A stretch of DNA of 34,294 bases from Bacillota bacterium (GTDB lineage Bacteria > Bacillota > Sulfobacillia > JAIMAT01), in contig JASBVS010000009.1 in assembly GCA_029960955.1 (NCBI GenBank), forward strand, positions 86,645-120,938, given 5' to 3'. Shown here in pieces: positions 24,321 through 32,627 of this stretch (positions within the stretch are counted from its first letter, which is position 1; each line of letters starts with the position of its first letter). The notes beneath the pieces are model-generated. The model had not been told where the DNA came from. It did no database searches and worked only from the letters and a program-made list of their open reading frames with translations. A program made the translations under genes and the position numbers.

Positions 24321-25124
24321 TCAGCCTGCGCCGGTGAAGAGACGGATGAGGATGAGACTGGTCGGAGCGATCAAGAGGAAGCTGTCGAAGCGATCGAGCA
24401 CCCCGCCGTGACCGGGGATGAGGCTTCCGGAATCCTTCAACTCGGCAGCCCGCTTGACCAGCGACTCGAAGAGGTCGCCCACCGGCCCCAGCAGGGCGGC
24501 CACCAGACCCAGGGCGAGCGAGGCCGGAAGGTTCAGCCCCGTCCACGGCATCGCCGCGGTCCAGACCGCCAGCGCCGTCACGCCCCCCGCCAGCGCGCCC
24601 TCCACGCTCTTGCCCGGGCTCAACGCCGGCGCCAGCGGATGGCGCCCCCAGGCCCGGCCGACGAAGTAGGCGGCCGCGTCGTTCAGCCACGTCCCCGCGA
24701 AGACCAGGGTAAGCCAAAGGGAGCCGTGCTCCAAACGGCGGAGCGCCACCGCGGAGGCGAAGAGCGCCGGGTAGAGGACGGCCGCCACCAGCGCCAAGTA
24801 CTCCAGGAGCGCTTCGCGGGCGGGTCGTCCTTCCTGGACCACCTGCCACTCGGCGCGCGCGAGGAGCAGCACGAGCGAGAGCGCCAGGACGTAGAGGCCG
24901 GCGCGGGGCCAGAACTGCCAGGCGAGGACGGCCAGCGCCGGCGGCACGGCCGGGATCCAGGAGGCGAAGGAGACGCCGAGGGCGCCGGCCAGCCGCCCCG
25001 CCTCGAAGCCGGCCAGCCCGGCCAGGAGCGCCATCGCCAGCGCCAGCGGCCAGCCGCCCAGGAGGACGGCCGCGACGAGAAGAGGGAGGCCTACCAGCGC
25101 CGAGAGAAGCCGCTCACGGAGCAT
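24321..25124 (-). CDS. cdsA: Phosphatidate cytidylyltransferase
   Basis: A 267-residue integral membrane enzyme making CDP-diacylglycerol from phosphatidate and CTP for phospholipid synthesis. There are about seven to eight hydrophobic segments from the N-terminus on, and the C-terminal family signature VKRAAELKDSGSLIPGHGG followed by VLDRFDS, with the metal-binding aspartates. The ATG at 25124 overlaps the uppS stop by 11 bp. Order uppS-cdsA-dxr-rseP is conserved widely. Confidence 0.96.
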   Translation of the reverse strand: MLRERLLSALVGLPLLVAAVLLGGWPLALAMALLAGLAGFEAGRLAGALGVSFASWIPAVPPALAVLAWQFWPRAGLYVLALSLVLLLARAEWQVVQEGRPAREALLEYLALVAAVLYPALFASAVALRRLEHGSLWLTLVFAGTWLNDAAAYFVGRAWGRHPLAPALSPGKSVEGALAGGVTALAVWTAAMPWTGLNLPASLALGLVAALLGPVGDLFESLVKRAAELKDSGSLIPGHGGVLDRFDSFLLIAPTSLILIRLFTGAG

Positions 25125-25902
25125 CGCCAGGCCACTCCGACAGTCCCCCGAAGCGGCGCTGCCGGTGCGAGTAGTCCTCCACCGCCTGGCGCAGGTCCTC
25201 CTCCCCGAAGTCCGGCCAGAGCACGTCGCTGACCCAGAGCTCGCAGTAGGCCACCTGCCACAGGAGGAAGTTGCTGATGCGGTACTCGCCCGCCGTCCGG
25301 ATCAGGAGATCGGGATCCGGTATCTCCGCCGTGTAGAGTTCCCGGGCGAAGCGTCGCTCGTCGATCTCGGCCGGGTCGATCTCGCCCCGGCGGCAGGCCG
25401 CCGCGAGGCGGCGCACCGCCTCCACGATCTCGCGCCGGCCGCCGTAGTTGAGCGCCACCTGCAGATAGAGGCGGCTGTTCCCGGCGGTCCGCTCCTCGGC
25501 CAGGCGGATCTGCCGCTGCGTCGCCTCCGGCAGCTCCTCCACCGCGCCGATGGCGCGGAAGCGGACGCCCTCGCGGTACAGGTCCTCCAGATCGTGGGCC
25601 ACGGCCTGGCCGAGCAGGTGCCAGAGGAAGCTGACCTCCTCCGGGGGGCGGCGCCAGTTCTCGGTGGAGAAGGCGTAGAGCGTCAGGTAGCGCACGCCCA
25701 GCCGGATGGAGCCGCGGATGACGCGCCGGACCGACTCCACCCCGGCCCGGTGGCCCAGCCCGCGCGGAAGACCGCGCCGCTGGGCCCAGCGGCCGTTCCC
25801 GTCCATGATGATCGCCACATGCCTCGGCATGCGCAGTCCGCGCGCCGCCTCCGCGGGGTTCTCCTCCGGCTTCGGCCTCGGACCCGCCGCCGCCCCGGTC
25901 AC
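25114..25902 (-). CDS. uppS: Undecaprenyl diphosphate synthase (cis-prenyltransferase)
   Basis: A 262-residue enzyme building the C55 lipid carrier for peptidoglycan. The signature HVAIIMDGNGRWA places the catalytic aspartate at D34; LYAFSTENWRRP, ALNYGGRREIVEA and DLLIRTAGEYRISNFLLWQ follow, with RTAGE where RTSGE is usual. The start is set at GTG 25902 because GGAGG lies 8 nt upstream; GTG codons at 25911, 25917 and 25923 and an ATG at 25830 are possible. The N-terminal 24 residues before MPRHVAI are a Pro/Ala-rich extension. It follows the 78-codon unknown gene by 22 nt. Confidence 0.95.
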   Translation of the reverse strand: MTGAAAGPRPKPEENPAEAARGLRMPRHVAIIMDGNGRWAQRRGLPRGLGHRAGVESVRRVIRGSIRLGVRYLTLYAFSTENWRRPPEEVSFLWHLLGQAVAHDLEDLYREGVRFRAIGAVEELPEATQRQIRLAEERTAGNSRLYLQVALNYGGRREIVEAVRRLAAACRRGEIDPAEIDERRFARELYTAEIPDPDLLIRTAGEYRISNFLLWQVAYCELWVSDVLWPDFGEEDLRQAVEDYSHRQRRFGGLSEWPGDAP

Positions 25903-25924
25903 CGACTGCACCTCCACCCTCACC

Positions 25925-26161
25925 CTACTCCCCCGGCGCGCCAGCCGGAAAATCGGGGAAGCGGGCGGCGAGGAGCTCGACACCCCCCGCCGCGCCGGGA
26001 CGCACGCGGACCACCAGCGCGCGGCCGGAAGCCTCGCCCGTCCAGTGGATCTCCACCTCCAGGCCGCCGGCCCGAGCCTCCGCCTCCACCGCCTCCAGCG
26101 GCTGGAGCAGCCACGCCTCGCCGCCGGGGACGGCGCCGCCAGCGGATCCTTGCTCCGTCAA
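25925..26161 (-). CDS. Small unknown protein between frr and uppS
   Basis: A 78-residue frame that fits exactly between frr (stop 3 nt upstream) and uppS. It has a good GGAGG site 8 nt before its TTG start, which argues that it is translated. The sequence suggests an alpha/beta unit: LLQPLEAVEAEARAGGLEVEIHW, a short turn, then strands RALVVRVRP and VELLAARFPDF. No membrane segment, cysteine or catalytic motif is present. It is not recognised with confidence; a faint resemblance to short PASTA-like proteins at the same place in other GC-rich Bacillota is an impression only. Confidence 0.6.
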   Translation of the reverse strand: MTEQGSAGGAVPGGEAWLLQPLEAVEAEARAGGLEVEIHWTGEASGRALVVRVRPGAAGGVELLAARFPDFPAGAPGE

Positions 26162-26164
26162 GCC

Positions 26165-28139
<1,975 letters not shown>

Positions 28140-28170
28140 GCTCCGACCTCCCTTGGCCGATGGGCATGGC

Positions 28171-28194
28171 GAAGGGGCGGCGGACCGCCCCTTC
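28171..28194 (-). promoter_or_regulatory. Perfect GC hairpin between rpsB and tsf
   Basis: GAAGGGGCGG (28194-28185) pairs fully with CCGCCCCTTC (28180-28171) around a 4-nt loop, 12 nt after the rpsB stop. No U-tract follows (GCCATGCCC), so it is not a standard intrinsic terminator. It may protect the 3' end of the rpsB message or tune the S2/EF-Ts ratio. Confidence 0.6.
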
Positions 28195-28206
28195 GTCCCC
28201 GGGCCC

Positions 28207-28905
28207 TCAGGCCGAGACTTGAACGCCCTGCTTGCCTTCGAGAACGGCGTCCGCGATCTTGGACGTGATCAGCCGCACCGCCCGGATGGCGTCGTCGTTG
28301 CCCGGGATCACCTGGGTGATCTCGTCCGGATCGCAGTTGGTGTCCACGATCGCGACGATGGGGATGCCCAGGCGGCGCGCTTCGCTGACGCAGATCCTCT
28401 CCTTGCGCGGGTCGACCACGTAGAGGGCGTCCGGCAGCCGGGACATGCCGCGGATACCGCCCAGATACTTCTCCAGCTTGGCCTTCTCGCGCAGGAGCGA
28501 GGCCTGCTCCTTCTTGGGGAGCTGCTCGAGGCCGCCCTCCTCTACCAGCTTGGTCAGCTCCTCCAGCCGCTTGACGCGCGAGCTGATGGTGGCGAAGTTG
28601 GTGAGGGTGCCGCCCAGCCAGCGCTGGTTGACGTAGGGCATCCCGCAACGCTCCGCTTCCTCGCGGATCGTCTCCTGCGCCTGCTTCTTGGTGCCCACGA
28701 AGAGGACGGTCCCGCCCCGGAAGGCGAGGTCGCGCACCCAGCCGTACGCCTCGTCCAGCATCTTGACCGTCTTCTGCAGGTCGATGATGTAGATGCCGTT
28801 CCGTTCCGTGAAGATGTACGGCCGCATCTTGGGGTTCCAGCGGCGCGTCTGGTGGCCGAAGTGGACTCCGGCCTCGAGAAGCTGCTTCATCGAGACGACC
28901 GACAT
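28207..28905 (-). CDS. rpsB: 30S ribosomal protein S2
   Basis: A 232-residue S2. Typical blocks are [72 protein letters not shown] and [12 protein letters not shown], ending in [13 protein letters not shown]. The ATG at 28905 follows GGGAGGTGGGACG. A leader of about 110 nt separates it from a sigma-A promoter, the normal place for S2 autoregulation. Confidence 0.98.
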   Translation of the reverse strand: MSVVSMKQLLEAGVHFGHQTRRWNPKMRPYIFTERNGIYIIDLQKTVKMLDEAYGWVRDLAFRGGTVLFVGTKKQAQETIREEAERCGMPYVNQRWLGGTLTNFATISSRVKRLEELTKLVEEGGLEQLPKKEQASLLREKAKLEKYLGGIRGMSRLPDALYVVDPRKERICVSEARRLGIPIVAIVDTNCDPDEITQVIPGNDDAIRAVRLITSKIADAVLEGKQGVQVSA

Positions 28906-29024
28906 CGTCCCACCTCCCGGTTCTCCTCCGCCGCCTCATCCCGCCTTCCCACCCGCACCCGCGGGCACCGGGGGCGGTCGGCGCGCGTGCGAAATCGGGC
29001 TGCGCCCGGCGCGCGGCCCGTCGC

Positions 29025-29053
29025 AGTATACCATCGGCTCCCCCGAGCGGCAA
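29025..29053 (-). promoter_or_regulatory. Sigma-A promoter for the rpsB-tsf operon
   Basis: The minus strand reads TTGCCG (29053-29048), a 17-nt spacer, then TATACT (29030-29025), the best-looking vegetative promoter in the window. It stands between the sigma-28 gene (stop 29086) and rpsB. Transcription would start near 29018, exactly where a GC-rich hairpin (29019-28997, GGGC...GCCC) begins. Confidence 0.7.
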
Positions 29054-29085
29054 TCGAGGCCCCCGGCGCACGGCCACGGGCGGGC

Positions 29086-29901
29086 TCAGCCGGCGCTGGC
29101 GGCCCGGGCGGCCATCTTCCCGCGGATGCGCAGGACGGCGCGGGAGTGGAGCTGGGAGATGCGGGAGACGGTGACGCCGAGGAGACCGGCCACCTCCGTG
29201 GCCGTCAGCCCCTCGTAGTAGAGCAGGGTGATGATCAGGCGCTCGCGCTCGGGCAGCTCCTCGATCGCCCGGCCGAGCTCCTCGATGGTCTCCTTGCGGA
29301 TGACCGCCTCCAGCGGGTCGTCGGCCACCTCCATCTCCTCGAGCGCGGCGCCGCCCAGGCTTTCGCCCCCGATCCCCAGCTCCTCGAGGCTGAGCACGGC
29401 CACCCGGCTCAGCTCCGTCAACCACTGGCGGACGGTGCGCGTGGGCACCCCGAGCCGCTCGGCCACCTCGGCGTCCGTCGCCGGCCGGCCGTTCTCCGCC
29501 TCGAGCGCCGCGTAGGTCTCGCGCAGCTGCCGGTCGTGCTGGCGCAGGCGCGTCGGCGCCCAGTCCAGCGCGCGCAGCCCGTCGATCATGGCGCCCTGGA
29601 TGCGCGGGACGGCGAAGGTCTCGAAGCGGATGCCGCGCGACGGGTCGAAGCGGTCGATGGCCTGGAGCAGGCCGCCCAGCCCCTCGTTGACCAGCTCCTG
29701 CTGCTCCACCTGCGGCGGCAGGCGGACGGCCAGCCGGCTGGCGATGCGCTGGACCAGGGGCAGGTAGGCGAGCACCAGCCGCTCGCGGAGCAGACGGTCG
29801 CCGGACTGGCGGTAGGCCTCCCAGAGCCGCTGGACTTCCTGGTCATCGGCGGCGCTCCCCGCCTCCGGGCGGACGGTTCCGCCACCGGCCGTCCCAACCA
29901 T
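29086..29901 (-). CDS. sigD: RNA polymerase sigma-28 factor (SigD/FliA family)
   Basis: A 271-residue sigma factor for late flagellar and motility genes. Region 2 is seen in RLVLAYLPLVQRIASRLAVR and RFDPSRGIRFETFAVPRIQG, followed by the FliA/WhiG-type IDGLRALDWAPTRLRQ; region 3 in PATDAEVAERLGVPTRTVRQW; region 4 helix-turn-helix in LTATEVAGLLGVTVSRISQ. The start is the ATG at 29901 with GGAGG 8 nt upstream; a GTG at 29910 would put the site out of range. A WhiG-like role is conceivable, but the flagellar operon around it supports SigD. The chemotaxis genes that separate flhG from sigD in B. subtilis are missing, and no swrB follows. Confidence 0.92.
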   Translation of the reverse strand: MVGTAGGGTVRPEAGSAADDQEVQRLWEAYRQSGDRLLRERLVLAYLPLVQRIASRLAVRLPPQVEQQELVNEGLGGLLQAIDRFDPSRGIRFETFAVPRIQGAMIDGLRALDWAPTRLRQHDRQLRETYAALEAENGRPATDAEVAERLGVPTRTVRQWLTELSRVAVLSLEELGIGGESLGGAALEEMEVADDPLEAVIRKETIEELGRAIEELPERERLIITLLYYEGLTATEVAGLLGVTVSRISQLHSRAVLRIRGKMAARAASAG

Positions 29902-29916
29902 GCCCCCCACCTCCGT

Positions 29917-30762
29917 TCAGATCAGGCCCTGGCGGCGAAGCCGCCGCTGTTCGGCGAAGATGCGGCGCATGATCGCCTGTTCGTCGGCGAGGCTCACCTC
30001 GAGGAAGGCGAAGGCCGCCTCCCAGAGGCCCGGCTCCTGCGGCGAGGCGGCGACGCGGACGAGTCGCCCGGCCAGGTCGAGCACCCCCGCGCCGGCCTCC
30101 GCTTCCTCCCGCTCCCCCGCCCCGCGGCCGGCCCTCCTCCGGGAGGGCTCGCGCGCGCGCAGGTCGAGGAGAAGCCGGTAGGTCTCGCCCGTCACCAGAT
30201 GCGGCGCCTCCCCGGGACCGCTCCCGGCCGCCGCGTCGTCCCTCCCGCGCAGGCGGAGCCGGCAGAAGAGGCCGCCCACGCTGACGTCGACGGTCGTCCC
30301 CTGCCAGCGCGGTCCCGCCACCGGCCGCGGCACGACCCGCAGCCGCTCGCCGGACAGCCCCATGCGCACCGCCTGCTGGACGGCGGGAGGAAGCGGCAGC
30401 ACCTCGACGGGCAGGTGCAGCGGCCAGCGGACGGCCGCGCGGCGGTAGAAGGGCGACGGCGGTCCGAGCCGGACGCGCACCCGCTCGGGCGGCGCCAGGA
30501 GGTTGGCCTCCACCCTCGCGTGCGAGGCGAACCAGCGCCCGTCGCGGCCGAAGCGGACCTCCACCTCGGCCTCCGGCCGGGGGAAGCGGAAGCGGCCGCG
30601 CTGGAGCGGCGCGGCCAGCTCCAGCACCTCCTCCTCGCCCCCCAGCACCAGCGAGGGGAAGACCTGCAGGCGGTTCGAGTCGGGATCGCCGCCCGCCAGG
30701 TCGGCCTCGCGGACGGCGAGCTCCACCCGCTCGCCCAGCCGCGGATAGCGGAGGTCGGCCAT
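29917..30762 (-). CDS. YcgR-like PilZ-domain protein (c-di-GMP flagellar brake)
   Basis: A 281-residue two-domain protein. Residues 1 to about 100 resemble the YcgR N-terminal domain (GERVELAV, VFPSLVLGGEEEVLELAAPL). The PilZ domain has the c-di-GMP signature: R108xxxR112 in YRRAAVRWP and D159xSxxG164 in VDVSVGGL. In E. coli (YcgR) and B. subtilis (YpfA/DgrA) such proteins bind c-di-GMP and slow the flagellar motor. A low-complexity Arg/Gly/Glu insertion sits in the second half of the PilZ domain (about 207-230). It starts with ATG 3 nt after flhG and ends 15 nt before the sigma factor start, so it is clearly part of the flagellar operon. Confidence 0.88.
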   Translation of the reverse strand: MADLRYPRLGERVELAVREADLAGGDPDSNRLQVFPSLVLGGEEEVLELAAPLQRGRFRFPRPEAEVEVRFGRDGRWFASHARVEANLLAPPERVRVRLGPPSPFYRRAAVRWPLHLPVEVLPLPPAVQQAVRMGLSGERLRVVPRPVAGPRWQGTTVDVSVGGLFCRLRLRGRDDAAAGSGPGEAPHLVTGETYRLLLDLRAREPSRRRAGRGAGEREEAEAGAGVLDLAGRLVRVAASPQEPGLWEAAFAFLEVSLADEQAIMRRIFAEQRRLRRQGLI

Positions 30763-30765
30763 GCG

Positions 30766-31599
30766 CTACTCCCCCTCCTCCATCCAGTTCCGGGCCAGGG
30801 CGACGAGCGCCCGCGCCGCTGGCGCCTCCGGGCTGAGGCGGACCAGCGGCCGCCCGAGGCGGACGCTTCGCGCCAGCTCCGGGTCGTCCGGCACCCAGCC
30901 CAGGAAGCGCGGTCGCAAGCCGAGCCGCGCCTGCGCCACCGAGACGAGGGCGTCGCGGACCCGGAGCGCTTCCCGGGCGGAGAGCGCCTGGTTGACGGCC
31001 AGCCAGAGGCGGGCAGCCGGGTTGAGCCGCGCCGTCGCCTTGAGGACGGCGTAGCCGTCGGTGACGGAGGCCGGGTCGGGGGTGACCACCAGCAGGATCT
31101 CCGGCGCCCAGGCAAGGACGGCCCGCACCAGCGCGCCCAGGCCGGCGCCGTTGTCGACGAGGAGGAGCTCGCCCGGCGCGCCCAGCCTCGCCAGCGCCGC
31201 CACCAGCCGCCCCACCTCGGAGGCGCCGAGCGAGGCGAGGAGCTCCTCGCCCGGCCCGCCCGAGAGGAAGCGCACCCCTTCCTCCGGCTCCCAGAACGCC
31301 TCTTCGATCTCGGCGCTCCCCGCCAGGACGTCGCCCAGGTGGAAGCGGCTGCGCCCGCCGGCCACCGCCATCGCCCCGCCCAGCCCCAGGTCGAGGTCGA
31401 CCAGCAGCGGCCGTCCGCCGGCCCGCGCCAGCGCCAGCGCCATGTTGACGGCCAGGCTCGACTTGCCGACGCCGCCCTTGCCGCTGACCACGGCCAGGGC
31501 GCGGGTGCGCAGCCGCCCCGCCGGGCGCCGCGCCCCCAGCCGGAGCCGGGCGCGGACCTCGCGGGCCAGGGCCGCCAGGGTGGAGACCTGCTCGTTCAC
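30766..31599 (-). CDS. flhG: FlhG/YlxH MinD-like ATPase regulating flagellum number
   Basis: A 277-residue MinD/ParA-type ATPase that works with FlhF on the number and placement of flagella. The deviant Walker A motif VSGKGGVGKSS (38-48) is followed by LLVDLDLGLGG and LLLVDNGAGLG (usually DTGAG). The N-terminus MNEQVSTLAALAREV resembles the DQAxxLR helix of FlhG that stimulates FlhF GTPase, with the glutamine kept. The GTG at 31599 shares GTGA with the flhF stop; a longer frame upstream runs through flhF and is not coding. Confidence 0.93.
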   Translation of the reverse strand: MNEQVSTLAALAREVRARLRLGARRPAGRLRTRALAVVSGKGGVGKSSLAVNMALALARAGGRPLLVDLDLGLGGAMAVAGGRSRFHLGDVLAGSAEIEEAFWEPEEGVRFLSGGPGEELLASLGASEVGRLVAALARLGAPGELLLVDNGAGLGALVRAVLAWAPEILLVVTPDPASVTDGYAVLKATARLNPAARLWLAVNQALSAREALRVRDALVSVAQARLGLRPRFLGWVPDDPELARSVRLGRPLVRLSPEAPAARALVALARNWMEEGE

Positions 31600-32627
31600 G
31601 GCGCCACCCCCAGGAGCTCGTCCGCCAGCGCCTCGGGCGAGAAGACGGCCAGGTCGTCGGGGACGCGCTGCCCGCCCGCGACGTAGCTGACGCCCAGCCC
31701 GCTGGCGGCCACCGCGTTGACCACCTCGCCCGGGGCGCGCGCCTCGTCCATCTTCGTGAAGAGGAGACGGTCGGCGCCCAGGCGCCGGTAGGCCTCCAGC
31801 GCGTAGAGGAGATCCTCGTGGCGCGTGGTGACGCTGAGCGTCAGGAGCACCGCGTCGGCCCGCGCCTCCCGTACCAGCTCCTCCAGCCGCCGGAGCGAGC
31901 GGCGGTCGGAGGGGCTGCGGCCGGTGGTGTCGATCAGCACCAGGTCGGCGGCCGAGAGCCGCTCCAGGGCGGCCCGGAGCTCGCCCGCCTCCTCCGCCGG
32001 CAGGCAGGTGAGGCCGGCGGCCCGGGCGTAGGCGTCCACCTGCTCGAAGGCGCCGGCGCGGAAGGCGTCGAGGGTGACGATGCCCACCTCGAGCCCCCGG
32101 TAGAGCGCCATCTGGCCGGCCAGCTTGGCCACGGTGGTGGTCTTGCCGGCGCCGGTCGGGCCGACCAGGACCAGCCGCCGCTGCCGCCCGGCCTCGACCG
32201 GCCGCGCCGGGCCGAGCAGCTCCAGCAGGCGCCGCCGCACCGTCGCCTCCGGCGCCTCGCCCTCCGCCTGGTCCGCCGGCTCCGCCAGGCGGGCGGCCAG
32301 CTCGGGGAGAAGGCCGCGCCGCTCGAGCCGGCGGCGGATCTCCGCCCAGACGGGCTCCCCGGGAAGGGGCGCCGGTGCGCGCGGCTCCGGGCGCTCCGGC
32401 GGGACGGGCATCGCCTTGCCCGCTTCCTCCGTCGTCGGCGCCGGCGGCGGCAGCGCCACCGTCGCCACCATCGCCCCGGGGCGGCCGGCGAGACGCTCCC
32501 ACCAGCGCGGCGGCTCGCGGCGCAGGTCGAGAAGGAGCGCGTCGCCCCCCACCTCCTCGCGCACGCGTGCCAGGAGCGTCTTCACGTCGGCCGCGCGGAA
32601 GCGCCGGATGCGGACCGGAGCGTTCAT
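31596..32627 (-). CDS. flhF: FlhF, SRP-family GTPase for flagellar placement
   Basis: A 343-residue signal-recognition-particle-type GTPase. The N-terminal B domain (1 to about 90) is charged and Pro-rich; the N domain follows, then the G domain with G1 GPTGAGKTTT (156-165), TLDAFRAGAFEQ (185-196, the SRP GTPase insertion motif), DTTGRSP (233-239) and TKMDE (291-295). The ATG at 32627 shares ATGA with the flhA stop. Length is somewhat shorter than B. subtilis FlhF. Confidence 0.95.
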   Translation of the reverse strand: MNAPVRIRRFRAADVKTLLARVREEVGGDALLLDLRREPPRWWERLAGRPGAMVATVALPPPAPTTEEAGKAMPVPPERPEPRAPAPLPGEPVWAEIRRRLERRGLLPELAARLAEPADQAEGEAPEATVRRRLLELLGPARPVEAGRQRRLVLVGPTGAGKTTTVAKLAGQMALYRGLEVGIVTLDAFRAGAFEQVDAYARAAGLTCLPAEEAGELRAALERLSAADLVLIDTTGRSPSDRRSLRRLEELVREARADAVLLTLSVTTRHEDLLYALEAYRRLGADRLLFTKMDEARAPGEVVNAVAASGLGVSYVAGGQRVPDDLAVFSPEALADELLGVAP

